Source of the DNA: Aphrophora alni
Lineage: Eukaryota > Arthropoda > Insecta > Hemiptera > Aphrophoridae
DNA: 64,000 nucleotides
Assembly (NCBI GenBank): GCA_963513935.1
Contig: OY740768.1
Coordinates: forward strand, 65,576,786 to 65,640,785
Direction of reading: 5' to 3'
The position numbers were made by a program, and so were the translations under genes. Numbering within the stretch: position 1 is the stretch's first letter; each line of letters starts with the position of its first letter. Positions 46,750 through 59,500 of this stretch are shown here, piece after piece. Under the pieces are notes generated by a model. That model was given only the letters and a program-made list of their open reading frames with translations, did no database searches and was not told the origin of the DNA.

Positions 46750-47457
46750 CGAAGGGTTCAGGCTCTAGGCAAGGCCACCCCAGAGCTGGATTAAGTCCAA
46801 CAATTGACTGGATGAACTAAGAAGAGGGGTGCTCTAAGCCAAAGTACGATCCATATCTAATGCTGAATGGTACTGAGGGCATATCCAGTGTCAAAACGAG
46901 GCCTATTGGGAACATGGAGGAAACCAGTAGTATGTATTATCCCTCTTCAATCAAGTCTCTGAAAAGATGGACCATCAACACAGTACTCATGGAAACAAAA
47001 TGGTCGAGCTACTATAATGGATCAATTGGGATGTGGTCCTGGGGCCAAAAGCAATCTTACTGAGGAACTAAGCATGGGTGATCTGACACCTATGGAGGAG
47101 GATGTCTTGCTGAACTTCAAGGACAGCAACTCTAAGAGGATAATTATGAACAGAGGAAGGAACCAAAAGGCTTTCCAGTGGTTAAAGATAAAGGAAGCTC
47201 TCACTATAGAGGAGAATGTTCTACCAAGGAAGGAAAGACGTCAGCTCTGGCAGAATAAGAACCGAGCACATGGTTGCAACCAAATGAAGCCAAACCCTCT
47301 GGGGTTCAAGGAAGGTACATTTGAACCTAAGTTATTAGGACAGAGGAAAAGAAAAAAAACATAATACTAGGTTTTAAACACCAGAGCACACTAAATAGTC
47401 ACCATTGGGCAGTAGTCAGTGGAAAATCAAACCCTGATGGTCAGTTCCTGGTCATTA
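46750..47457 (+). other. Unidentified coding-like segment
   Basis: GC-richer than its surroundings, with a 115-codon frame from 47017 to 47364 containing LTPMEEDVLLNFKDSNSK and KAFQWLKIKEALTIEENVLP. A following frame from about 47395 reads NSHHWAVVSGKSNPDGQFLV then IIGRGLPAKTEGIKYVSIPA before a stop. I do not recognise either. They could be remains of a retroelement ORF or of a host gene or pseudogene. Confidence 0.3.
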
Positions 47458-47568
47458 TTGGAAGAGGACTCCCTGCAAAAACTGAAGGTATTAAATATGT
47501 GTCCATTCCTGCACTGTGAAAGGGTGACCTTCAAGATACAAGGAAGGAAAGAATGTTCTCATTAGTAG
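47458..47568. repeat. Left 111-bp target duplication of the LINE fragment
   Basis: Matches 48319-48429 with two substitutions seen. It starts TTGGAAGAGGACTCCCTG and ends TCTCATTAGTAG. Confidence 0.85.
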
Positions 47569-48318
47569 GATAGTTCAACAGGATGTCGGATAGTCAAGCG
47601 GCATTAAAAGCACTTCAAAGTAACAACTTGAGATCAAAGATGCTTCACGAGTGCCATCAGGCCCTAAACCAGTTGGCGGACAAGAATAAAGTTGGACTTG
47701 TCTGGGTGCCAGGGCATGAGGGAATAGCAGGCAACGAGGAGCAGATCAGCAAGCTAAACTTGGTGCATCTAAACCCTTTACAGGGCCATTTCCTATGTAT
47801 GGATTTGGCCCTAGGAATTACCAGGAGATTATTACCAACTGGGCCAACAAAGTAATCAACAGAACCTGGAATACATTGCCGGGTCTAATACATTCCAAGA
47901 AGTTCCTTAGCCCTAATAAAAAGAGAGGGAAGGAAGTGATAAACCTAAGCAGAAGAGAGCTAAAACTCCTCTGTGGTATACTAATAGGACATATCCATTG
48001 CAGGTACCACTTTAGTAAGATGGTCCTGGTGGACGATGATACTTGCAGGTACTGTGGTGAAGAGGTGGAACGCATGGAACACATCATCATGGAGAGCCCA
48101 GCCTTATGCCAAAAAAGACATAAATTTCTAGAATTTATCTTCATTTCGGAAGAAGAATTACTAAACCTCCCGACCAGGGGTTTGATCAATTTTGTCAAAG
48201 ACATAGATCTCTTCTGAGTCCAACAAGAGGGGGGCACAAAAGATCTAATTAGGTCGCAGTGCAGGGGATGCTTTTAAAACACTCTCCCCAGTCTTAATAA
48301 TAATAATAATAATAATAA
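47569..48318 (+). mobile_element. 5'-truncated I/R1-type LINE fragment with (TAA)n tail
   Basis: The 750-bp insertion carries the RNase H domain and C-terminal tail of a non-LTR retrotransposon and ends in TAA repeats (about 48297-48318), as in I-type elements. It is flanked by an unusually long 111-bp direct repeat, best read as its target-site duplication. Confidence 0.8.
47583..48217 (+). pseudogene. LINE RNase H and zinc-knuckle C-terminus, frameshifted
   Basis: MSDSQAALKALQSNN and VGLVWVPGHEGIAGNE belong to RNase H. The frame then shifts, so the expected EEAD reads ADQQAKLG in another frame from about 47741. The second frame encodes LLCGILIGHIHCRYHFSKM and DTCRYCGEEVERMEHIIMES. In the CCHC motif the final Cys is Ser (MESPAL where CPAL is usual). 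Stop TGA at about 48215. The reverse transcriptase and endonuclease are absent through 5' truncation. Confidence 0.85.
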
Positions 48319-48429
48319 TTGGAAGAGGACTCCCTGTAAAAACTGAAGGTATTAAATATGTGTCCATTCCTGCACTGTGAAAGGGTGACCTTCAACATAC
48401 AAGGAAGGAAAGAATGTTCTCATTAGTAG
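48319..48429. repeat. Right 111-bp target duplication of the LINE fragment
   Basis: Copy of 47458-47568. Downstream, the same reading frame as the left coding-like segment continues as MFSLVDDGSIQISLCYCRTA to a stop near 48577, suggesting the LINE split a pre-existing coding-like stretch. Confidence 0.85.
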
Positions 48430-49944
48430 ACGATGGAAGTATTCAAATTTCATTATGTTATTGCAGAACGGCTGCTTCTTTTCTCTGCCAGAAGATCTTA
48501 CTCTGTTACAGAACCATGGACTGTCAAAGGCAAAGTGATAAGAATAAGCACTGCAAAAGGTATGTTGATATATGATACGGAATGTGGTAGGCCTAGGGCT
48601 TTCATTTGTTAGTCACAATATCAAATCTTTGAAAATGGCTAAACTTCATTCCAGAGACATGCGCTGCTTGGATCCGTGTGTACAAAGAGAGAGCATAAAA
48701 ACTAAAATCATAAAATCTGTCAAATGAGCGTTGCTGATGAATTAGGAGGAGGGAAAACAGTATGTTTTAATTATATAATTATAATATAAAAATAATCAAG
48801 ATGAATCCTGAAAATATGTAAAAGTAAACAGTATTACAAACCAGGAATGTGATTATCAAATAATTGTCATTATTCACACTACACCAATATATAGTGATCC
48901 ATACCTTATTTTTGGTTTCCTCTGGTTTGTTTTAAAATTATTTAATAAAAATCTTTTTAGTAAATTTTTATAAAATCTGTATTAATTTTTTTGTAGGTGT
49001 ACCATCAAGTTTTAAATTGTTATAATCATATTTTAGAAGTATACTTCCAAACCTAAAAACCCAAACACACCAGAATCAATCAAGAAGTTTAATAATCCGA
49101 GTCTTTTTGATCCGGTCTTGATGACCGATTTTCAAATCTCATATTTTCTGAATTGTTGACTATTAATATTTGTTTAAGTTCAAAATTGCTATGATTATGT
49201 TACATTTATTGAAGGCATTAGTGTTGATTTTTAAGACATCTGTATTTTTCTATCATATTTTTTATTTATACACCTCAAGTTTCAGTTGTTTTGACTCCAA
49301 AAACAATTTAGGACTCACATATGTTTTGGGAAACCATTTTCTATAGACTCGTGAGTTCTCAAACTGATATTTTTTTTACTTTCAGCTGACTTTTTACTTT
49401 TTTACTAACATAAATATGAGAAAGTAAAACAAATCAAGAAAACAGGGATACAGTTTAAGAACCATCAGCTGTTTCGTAGCCTTATTATAGTGGTGCATGG
49501 CTGAAGGGGTTATCGTAGATGTTCCCAATTCTCTCAGTGTATAAGGATTTTTCCATGCCTCCCAGTTAGAAAATGGTTACAGTTGCATAGGGTAGATTAG
49601 GTGGTGCGATTGAGTTGGTTATGTTTGAATAATAATGAAATTCGTAATACAAATTTACAAACATCTTGTGAAAAAGTATTAAATTAGTACATATTTGGAA
49701 GAATTATATTATTGAATAAATAAATCGTAATTACTGAGAAGGACGAGTCTGTTGTTCACTGCATTATTGTTTAAATCTTTGAATCAAAATTCACCCTCAC
49801 TTTCTGTAGCATCACAAGATAGATAATTAATGGTTTTTTATGAAATATGAAGGCAAAAAACTAAACTTCCCACAAATATACATATGACATCACAAATGGA
49901 ATTAAAATTCACAGAGCTTAACAGCAAATAATATTTGTCTGATA
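48430..49944. other. AT-rich spacer between two LINE tails
   Basis: The first 150 bp may continue the coding-like stretch and end in a donor-like GTATGT at about 48558. Beyond that I see nothing. Confidence 0.5.
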
Positions 49945-49959
49945 TTCAAAAGTAAGTTA

Positions 49960-50218
49960 TTATTATTATTATTATTAAGACTGGGGAGAGTGTTTTAAAA
50001 GCCCCTCCTGCACTGCGACCTAATTAGATCTTTTGTGCCCCCCTCTTGTTGGACTCAGGAGAGATCTATGTCTTTGACAGAATTGATCAAACCCCTGGTC
50101 GGGAGGTTTAGTAATTCTTCTTCCGAAATGAAGATAAATTCTAGAAGTTTATGTCTTTTTTGGCATAAGGCTGGGCACTCCATGATGATGTGTTCCATGT
50201 GTTCCACCTATGTAAGCG
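49960..50218 (-). mobile_element. Second LINE tail copy (259 bp), inverted
   Basis: (TTA)n followed by the reverse complement of the 3' end of the LINE at 48050-48300, covering the zinc-knuckle and stop region. TTCAAAAGTAAGTTA is repeated at 49945-49959 and 50219-50233, a 15-bp target duplication. Same family as 47569-48318, opposite orientation, inserted independently. Confidence 0.85.
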
Positions 50219-50329
50219 TTCAAAAGTAAGTTAGTTTGTGTTGCAAAATTTTATCTATAGTGTATTGACGCCAAACCAGTTCAGTAACTTTTCTTTTTCA
50301 ACAAAAGTAAATTCAGATTTTAGTCATGA

Positions 50330-50890
50330 GATGAGTCTGGAATCCATACAAACTTGTTGGTACTTATCTTCTAAAAGTATTTTTGAAATCAGTTGACAAG
50401 TTGTGAAAGATACTCTTAGAAAATGAGAGATATCAAATTTATCTGAGATCACAAACTGTTTACTGACACTAAAAAATCTGGACATCCTAAGACTTACAAA
50501 AGAGTGGAAATGAGATGAGAGTGGCACTGACATATGTCAATAATCCGAAATATCCACTGGACTGGTATCCTTAGAAACTCTCCATGCTGAAAACATCCAT
50601 GTTATGGTTAATAGGTAAACTTAATTTGAAGCCGTCCTGTCCAAGACTTTTCAATGGTCTTCTGGAGGATGATCCAGACCACATATTGCAGTTTTGTAAA
50701 ATCATCCATAACTAAATCAATGAAAAAACAGATCTATTTCATACAATTGTGTGGTCAGACGAGGCTTGTTTCAAGTTATCAGGACACATAAAACCACACA
50801 AAACTGTGTTGATGGGCCATATGAAAATCTGCATTTGACAATAACCAAGAGGTATTTTGCCTTTAAACAACAATTATAAAATAAATAAAT
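50330..50890 (+). pseudogene. mariner-like transposase fragment C
   Basis: Plus-strand frames include TKKSGHPKT (linker after the helix-turn-helix), LLEDDPDHILQFC and HTIVWSDEACFKLSGH, the first catalytic Asp region of mariner-like transposases. Stops and frameshifts are present. The second and third Asp regions and terminal repeats were not found. Confidence 0.7.
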
Positions 50891-53763
50891 AGGATTTTTT
50901 TTTATCTTGTCTGACACTCCTTCAACCTAAATTGGACCAGTGTACAATGATGTCAATCGAGAACTGAATAAATTGTTTTTGTATGGATCTGATGATGACA
51001 GTTGTTCAGTAATCCAATTTAGAATAAAGAAGATAAAGAATAGGTTATCCTATTAACATAGTCTTGGAGGCTACAAATAAATTTTATTAAAAAATTTATA
51101 TCAGTTTGTCAAAGTTGAAACACTGATTCATGATGAGTGGACGATAACATTATTGTGAAATTTGTCCATGCATTACAGACAGGGAAATAAAACTTTAATA
51201 TGAATAATAAACAAATTGTACGCAGTTGAAGAAATAAACTTTCCAAAAATATTGCATAAACTTTCTCACTCTGTCATCCCTAAAATCACCATTTTATCAA
51301 AATTAATCATAATAAAAAATGTCAGTTTGGTAGTTGTAAATTAAAATCTTAAAATAAACCATAGACGTTGTCTTTAAAAAATAATAATAAATAAGAACAG
51401 TAAAACAGTAACATATAATTGGTTTTGCTTTTACCGTAAACATCTCTTCGGCGTACATATTATTTGATTAAAATCAAGCTTTTAATAACAAAGAGGTCAA
51501 GGTTAATTTTTGTCTAATTATTCGTAAATCGTAATTTTTTTTTAACTTGAATTTTTACACAGGTTCATGTTATTAATCTTCACTTTTTATAAAAATGTGA
51601 ACGAAATGGATTAATTCGATTTTGAGAAATTGCATATTTTATAACACGCCCATGGTTGATTTTTTTTACCAAAAACTGGCCTTATTGAAGAGATACTGAC
51701 CAACACGTTTTGTTTTGGTTCTACACTTGAGCAAATGTTGATCAAAAGATTTTTTGTAAATCATAATATTTTTCTTATAGCAACTAACTTTAAATTTTGA
51801 ATTATAATATAAGAAAAGCCAAAATTATAATATAAGATATGGAAAAAATATACCCACATACCAATTTAGATTTAAATTGGCCTATGCGTTTGAGTTATAA
51901 ATGATTGCACATAAGATAGCTATTCCAATTTTGTTGGGAAACTGAAGGGATCTAATAACATATATATACATGTGAATGTAAAAACAGTTGTTTATTTATG
52001 TGATTGTCAAGGATACAGAGATTTCTCCAACTACATGTGAACAGGTCTGAGAGTTTTTCTGCTATGTGGAAGTTCACATCAGACCAATGGACACCGAAGC
52101 ATAAAGTCCTCCATTTGTACATGTTTAACTTAGAATCACGACAGAAAAACATGTATAATTCTACTTCAATTTACATGTAGTGTGACCAAACAGGAGAGAG
52201 CACGAATAAATTGCATATGTATGTGTTGCTGGGAGTGTCATCCACATCGCACTTCAAGTTCAAGTAGGATAGATTATGAATTTACTATGATCATTAGTTT
52301 AGTACATTTCTCATATTATAGCATTTTTAATAGTGGTTTTTATTTTCGACACATATCATTGTCTAATCTAATTCAGTCAATGTTAGAATTTTACATAAAA
52401 CTGACAAAGTTGATTTTATTTGCTTATACATATAAGTCAAACACAGAACAGACAGACCAAATAATTTTTAATCCACACAGAATGAGAAAAGTTATTTATA
52501 ACAGTGATGCCAAAAATATTTCACATTTGTACATTTTTTAGTGGTTACTTAATTTGATAAATTTATAATAAAATATCATATTTTGGTGTAACCCCCCTCC
52601 CCTTAACTTCCAAATAAAGTAAAACACAGTTTAAGCAAAAAGCTATAACACATTTGACCTTACAGATGGACTTTGGATTAGATAAAAAAAGAAAATTTAT
52701 GTTTTAGGATTTAAGAATCTATAATCTATATTATTCCACTACAATAAAGTTCACTAAAAAATATGATAAAATATTTATACATTTCAAAACTTGCAGTCAA
52801 TTCAGATTTTAAAAATCAAGTTTAAAGAATACAAGAAGTTCAAAGGAAGATAATAAAATGGTAACTAATTTCAAACAACCATCACAAATTCACTGGCATT
52901 TAATAAGCAGATTTATCAGTTGTCCATATTGAACTGTCCATTTTCTTGTCTAATGGTAATACTGTAGTAACTTTCAGTGTTTCAACTGTCTTTATAAACT
53001 TATATTTAGTTTCTCTGTTATTTTAGACTAATACTTATTTTATCTCAAAGCATACTCCCTCTATATTAATTAAACATTCCTGTAACAAAGTTTTAAATCA
53101 CAAAATGCGATAAATGTTTCCATTTTTTCTTTTATTTATTAAACAAAAACTTACATGTAATTAAATTTTTCATGGACTATACGAAGCGAGCAAAAAAAGA
53201 AAACAGATTGACGATTATATAATGTCCCACCACTATATGAACTACTAATACTAGTGTTATTTTGGTAGTGTTATTTATATAAACGCTTCTGTAGGCGCAG
53301 AGTGTTTAGTGTTGTAGTTACATATTCAAAAAATTATGTCATATGACAAGAATTCCAGCAAAGAGTGGCATCCAAGATTTGATTCAAATATGGCATACTA
53401 CTGGATCTGTAAAAATACACAATGGAATAAGTTAGTTTTACCTTGTATTAGGACTCCAAGAAGACGTAGTCAATATTCCACACAGGATTTTCGGAATTCC
53501 AAAAAAACAAGAAAGTGGTGGATCCTCTCAACATGATTCTATAAGCATAAAATTGTATTGCTACAAAGAGGGCTCAATTTCAATGTATTTTATAAAAATA
53601 AATATGTAAACTTTAAAGAATGTGTTTCATTTCCTAATTTCATTCGTAAAAACCAATGTACACTATTGCCCTTTGAGTGGGCTACTAAACAAATCTTTTA
53701 TCATTTTTATATTTAAAAATAAAACAAACAAAATAATTAACAGTTAAAATTCTTCTTCTTTAA
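50891..53763. other. Intergenic AT-rich region
   Basis: No recognisable genes. Short frames at 52182-52541 and 53336-53536 have no domain I can name. Confidence 0.6.
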
Positions 53764-56110
53764 GGGTGTCCGGCCAGTCCTACCTCCGCCATGGTAAATA
53801 AGACATATTCATGTACCTTTTTCTCAGAAACCATAATAGATACCGTAATGGTCTGAAATATTTACCACATATTTAGCAATATATTCTACACCTTTAGACA
53901 TGGCAGTTTCGTATTATTTTATTCGACTTATGAAAAATAAATTTTTTCCTAAACGGTCATTTGTTTATTATGTTTTTGACGTTAATTATTTTTAATTTTT
54001 GAAACTAAGCAAGATATTTAAAAAACCCCATGTCTATTGTTGTGAAACATATTGAAAAACATGTGGTAAAAATTTGAGGTCTCCAACTATTATGGTTCCT
54101 GAGAAAAAGGAACATAAAGTTAAAAAAACATAACTATCGGAAAACGCAAGATTAGTAGCCTACCTTGAAGTTTTAGTAAGCTCCAGCTGCACAGGAAGGC
54201 CCAGCCTCTGCATCAGCTTCTTCCTCCTCCAACTCCAGCCTTCTTTTAGCCAAAGTTGCCTTCTTCTTGGTGTTGATATTTTTCAACAGCTCTTCACGCT
54301 CCTTTTCAGCTATACGGATCCGTTCGTTGTCAATCCTCGACATAGCTTTTACACAGTATTTTCCTGGTTTCAAGCCTAACGCTTCTAGTGTATGGCATTT
54401 GGTTATTGCACCATCATTAAAACTTGACACAGCATCTGCTACTCCTAACTTTAGAGTTTTTATTCCCACAAACACTATCTTTGGTAGTCTGGACCATATC
54501 ACTCCATTCACAGACTCGTTCGGGTTTTGAGTTTTCCCGTGAAGGCACTTTCTCAAGAGGTGTGGCTCTGATAAGTTAATAAAAATTGGTTTGATCACTT
54601 CCATTACCATTAAAGGAATATGAAAATGTTCTCCATGATGGTAAGGTTCTTTGTGAGTCTCAGCACTCCTAAACTTACACCAACTTTCTTTACCGGCAGG
54701 GCATAGACCGTGAATAGGCTGCTCGTCACTCGATGCAAGATGGTACTATTCAGCCCAAACATCCCGTCTCATACTCTCTAATGTTGCATTAGAACCTGCA
54801 TTTCTTTTTATTGCTAAGTGGTAATAATTAGAGATTTGCTTCATTGCATTATCAGTCAGTCTGCCTTTTCCTGCGATTCCTTTCCCATCGCTTAGTTTTT
54901 TATCTTTTGTGAAGGTTGCTTTTAAAGTTTTTAGGCGGTTATACATTCTTTTTTGAACGTGGCCTACACATTCTAATTTTTCAACTTTACAGTCATCACC
55001 ATACACATTCAAACTAGAAACTGCATCATAGGCCTTAGAATCCCCATCACCGAGGAACTGTGTGTAGCGCAAGTTGTGTAGGGCAATAGACCGTTCAAAA
55101 ACTTTGTTACACCTACCACTTCCATACCACCGCTGACACCGGAATAATTTGCCTGACAATTATTCTCATGTTGGTTCTGGTACTTCTCTTTACATCTACA
55201 GTACTTTGACAGCACCTCATAGTCCAATAACTTGCCTGAATCAACATTTGTTGCTGTCATTAGGCCATTCAGAGATGTGTGGCCTCTTTTCTGCCAACTG
55301 CCGTCAACGGCAATACAAACATCACGGCTACCATCATTCAAAGCCACTGATTCCTCTGCTGCCCTTTTCATTGAATCTGAACAAACCTGAGTTGCAGCTT
55401 TAACTAAAATATCTACATACCTGTTCACTCTCGGGACAATCGGTAAGTTTAAAATTCCGCAAAGCATATCGGCAGAACTTTGGCCTCTCCTAATACAACG
55501 CATAGCATAACAAAAGCGTAAGTTTATGTCATACATATTGACACCTTGGGCTTCAGTATTGTTAGACAAAGTAGAGGTAAAATACTTGTTGGGCCTTGTT
55601 TCCAAACAACTATCACAGGTAACTTTTAGCTCTGTTGCTAGGCCTATGTTTCGCTCAATACTTAGTGATAGGTTACCGCCACATTCTCGGCATACTGCTA
55701 CCTCAGATATTAATTTATTTAAAATATCACTATCTATGACTAAGTATTCACTGGTATCATAATCATATTTGCTATAAACACTTATATTAGGCGTAAGCTT
55801 TTTGCCTGAACAACTTTTGGGACCAGTCTTCTCAGTTGGGGTTAGATTGACAGGCCTAGGCCTACATTCACCAGACACAATTGAAACATGAAATGGTTTT
55901 CTTTTCTTGAATAGTCTTTTTGAGCAGGGCATTGTTTTTATATAACAAACACACAGCATAACTCTCAAATTTATAACTTATAGACGATTTAGTAACTATA
56001 TATAACTTATAAAAATTTACTTCGCACTACTTCACAATCACAAATATAAATTACCTAGGTTACAGGTTTGTTTACATAAAACATAAACATACAATCCAAC
56101 AATGATTCCA
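53764..56110 (-). mobile_element. DNA transposon with Mutator/Kolobok-like transposase
   Basis: One end is probably TTAA (53760-53763) followed by GGGTGTCCGGCCAG, which fits Kolobok-type termini. The other end was not identified, and the right boundary is only approximate, before the A28 run at 56117. It carries the transposase pseudogene at 54176-55932. Confidence 0.5.
54176..55932 (-). pseudogene. Mutator-like domain transposase, one frameshift and one stop
   Basis: Starts MPCSKRLFKKRKPFH. Two CxxC pairs follow (CRECGG and CDSCLE), then CIAVDGSWQKRGHTSLNG and GKLLDYEVLSKYCRC (DDE core), FLGDGDSKAYDAV (Asp), VEKLECVGHVQKRMYNRLK and KLSDGKGIAGKGRLTD, and WCKFRSA with CLHGKTQNPNESVNGVIWSR near the end. 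This matches the multi-copy insect transposases with a Mutator-like domain. A frameshift at about 55095-55104 (T run) and a TAG at about 54743 after RRDVWAE break an otherwise complete gene of about 580 codons. Recently inactivated. Confidence 0.8.
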
Positions 56111-56116
56111 TCTGCT

Positions 56117-56144
56117 GAAAAAAAAAAAAAAAAAAAAAAAAAAA
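56117..56144. repeat. Poly-A run
   Basis: About 28 consecutive A. A second run lies near 56370. Could be a retroposon tail or simple sequence. Confidence 0.8.
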
Positions 56145-57040
56145 CAGCTGCATTCATGATGTTACACTAACTACTTATACCAACCCAACAGAAACAAATA
56201 TAATTCTAATAGAGGTTTTTGCTGTACTATAAGACATGTTGCTTGCTTGAACGCCACAAAGTTTCCTTGAGTGAAGCGAAACATACATTTTAAAAATATT
56301 TTTTATGTATGCTTCCTCTTATATGTACCCCACTTATTATTTATATCAAATTAAACAGAAAAGAACAGAATAAAAAAAAAAAAAAAAAAAAATTTTTCTG
56401 GCCCGACCTTATATTCAATGAAATTGTAAGGCATTTTAATTTTTTGTTTAAAAATCTATTTAAAATGTTTATGATATTTTTGTTACTTTCCATTTAAGTA
56501 ACAAGGGAAGGTGTTGTGCTTGTATGGATGTTCCTGAAGCGTGGTAGAGTATTATTTTGAAACTATTGAGGAAATAATATACTTCTAAAATATATTATTA
56601 TAATAAATAAAAACTTGAGATAAAAAAAAAAAATGTAGGGTTTACAAATTATTTGCTAAAAAGACTTCATAGACATGAGGTAAAAAAAAAGTATTGGTTA
56701 CTACCCAACAATTTCATGTCTGTGCACAGAGGTTAAGAAATCATTGTATGCCATAGACCTATATATCAAATAGTTGGGACAAATAGTGAACGACTCTAAA
56801 GTAAGGTTAATATATCTCAAAATTTGGGAGTCTGCCGGAATATAATAATAAATACACCCTAAAATAAGTATTTCCTCAAAATTATTCTAACAATAATTGG
56901 CTTAAATTGTATTGAAATATGATTATTTATAACTCAAACTAATGTACAGATACAAAAAAAAAAGGAAATTGGTTGGGGAGTAATGGATAAGAACAATAAT
57001 GAAACTTCAGCACTGTCATTAGGAACTCAATTTCTATCAA
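56145..57040. other. AT-rich spacer
   Basis: Nothing recognised besides A-runs. Confidence 0.6.
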
Positions 57041-58085
57041 ATACAAAATAACGTAGACCGAGTTTACTTAACCAATGCCATATAAACAAATGCTGTACTC
57101 TGGACGAATGCTCTACCAGAAGACCAGAAGGATGATGTACTCTTGAGTTCAGATATGTGCTATACATTGGAGATTGGATAGATGTTCAGCCATGTAGAGT
57201 GAATGGATGCTGCATTGGAGACTTCAAGATTGATGTACCTCAAAGACTAGGTGTATTATGATGTAGTCGAATCCGAGAGATTAAACGGATTCTCTACCTG
57301 AAGACTGGATGTATAATCTACTCCTGGTTGATACCTGGGAGTAGATATACAGATGGATGACTTTGGAATAATGAACCCTTGAGAAAGATGGGATGTTATA
57401 AACTCAATTGTATTCAATGTAGTCTAGGCAATTGCTAAACTGTGAAGTCTGAATGGATTCTCTACTTGCAGCCCGTATAGATCGTGTACTCCTAAAGACT
57501 GGAGGATACTGAACCCTGGGTTCTGGGTGAATTGGGTTATCTGGAGACTGTTCGTATAGCAAATCCTGGTGACTAGGGTGTTGAATAACTTTCTGTATTC
57601 TAGACAGAAGCAATACCAGAAGGCATAATGGATGTTATACACCTAAAATCTGCACATATATTTTCCCGCTGAAGTTATAACAGTAGTTATAACAGTAGTT
57701 CAACCCCTAAAGGACTGGACGGATGCCGAATCTGAAGGCTGGACACAAGCTTTACCTGAAGACTTGGCAAATGCTGAAGCCTGTAGACTAGATGGATTCT
57801 CTAACATGTAGACTGGACAGACATTGTACCATGTAGACAGGATGGCTGGTGTACGTCGTAAATTGAAGGGATACTCTTCACTATAGTCCAGATGGATTCT
57901 GTTCTCTGTAGACTGGATGGAATCTTTATCTAAAACTAGACAGATTGTGCACCCTGTATATTTGAGACTACCAGTACACTTTAGTATGAATGCTGTACCC
58001 TGTACACTGGACGGTTCCTGTACTCTGTAGACTGAATGGATGCTGTACTTTTACCTGACTGGACAGATGTTGGTATATTGTGTTT
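57041..58085 (+). repeat. Degenerate 25-bp minisatellite
   Basis: About 1 kb of imperfect repeats of TGTAGACTGGATGGATGCTG plus TACCC. The 25-bp phase is clearest at about 57780-57850 and 57990-58060, where successive units start TGTAGACT. Copies diverge strongly towards the left. The unit length is not a multiple of three, so the short ORFs across it are not meaningful. Confidence 0.8.
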
Positions 58086-59500
58086 GGATTCATTTTCAAC
58101 GTAAAGTTATAAGGAATCAATGATACTTTTAAATTTGAAAACTATCCACAAGGGAATAAAGTAATGTTTGTATTAAAAAGTGCCCAATAGCAGAGTCACT
58201 GGTTAATAAGACCATGAGTGTGGGCGTGCTTGAAGTTAGGGACAGGTAGAATTCAACTCCATCGCCATCAATTAATTTTTATAATCTCACAGAGTATAAA
58301 ATTATCTAATGACGCAAGTAAAACACAATTTATGGTAGTAATTCGGAAAATAACGAAATGATCCTAATTGCAATCAGGTTCGTTTTGGTTTTTCTTAATT
58401 ACTCACGAAACTGAAATTTTTTTTCATGCGTTATTATGTTGGTTGTTTTCTTGTAATTTTGAACTTGATTAGAATTTAGTTTTGAATATGCATGTGCAAT
58501 GTTTATGGATACTTTAATTTGGACAACCATAGTAAAACAGATTAGACAAGTCTTTAAAATAAAACACCAAAAAGCAAAATTATTGTCATATCCTATTGGT
58601 AAAAAATGAATTTTACTTGAAAATAATAATTAATATGACCAGCATATTGATCATGAAATAATCAGTGTCAAGTTTCAATTCATCCCTTTGTAAAACGTTA
58701 AGGTTAGGTTAAGATTTGGAAGACAAGTGCGTACAAATTTGAACTTAGAAGTTTCATACACATTATGAAAAAACCCAGCAGCAGCAAGGGGAGCCACATA
58801 GAAAACACAGCAGTCAAGGGGTTATGCAAATATTTCACATATCCATATACAAAACCAAACGTCAATCGAGCTAAAAGTTATAAGGAAATCTGTAAAAGAA
58901 AATCACAACTCAAAATTCTGATTATTTTCAAAATTGAACCTGAAAAATTTGGTAAAGTTTAGTTTAATATTGTCTTTATAGGACCAAACAAAATGTATTA
59001 GTCGTCATCTCACCAAAAATGTTGGATCTGGTGTTATCTAAAGAAAATGAATTATTGGCGTTGTATTAAACATAAAAAAAACTCGTAATCAGCGATTTAG
59101 ATCCATTATTGAATAAATGTGAAGATTTCATAACTCAAACTAATGTGCCAAACTGCAAATAGTAAAATAAACATAAATATATTTTTTTAATACGGTTTCG
59201 TAACTAACCTTCCGGTGGATCTAACTAGCGGAATAATCGATACCGGAAGAGCTAATAAATGTACTGTTTGTTTACTATATTGTAATTTGTTTATAAGCCA
59301 TGATATTATTACCAATCGATGATTAATTAATAATGAATTGCGAAAAGAATTATCTCCTTTTTACTAGTTAAAAAAAAAAAAAAAAAACTGGCACAGAGCC
59401 TAGATTTCGCAGATTTTTTTCGTGTTTACAAACTTATAAATAGAAACAATGATAATAAATGCGTTGGAGATTTATTTCTTAACATATATTGCGTTTATGG
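58086..59500. other. AT-rich spacer
   Basis: No recognised gene or repeat apart from A-runs. The 65-codon frame at 58765-58962 has no recognisable domain. Confidence 0.6.

Noticed and set aside
47818..48237. 139-codon minus-strand frame
   Set aside because: Antisense shadow of the LINE C-terminus.
52182..52541. 119-codon plus-strand frame
   Set aside because: No recognised domain, AT-driven composition, no context.
57404..57642. Two minus-strand frames
   Set aside because: They lie in the 25-bp minisatellite, whose period is not a multiple of three.
57041..58085. CRISPR-like array
   Set aside because: Repeats are contiguous without spacers, imperfect, and in a eukaryotic genome.
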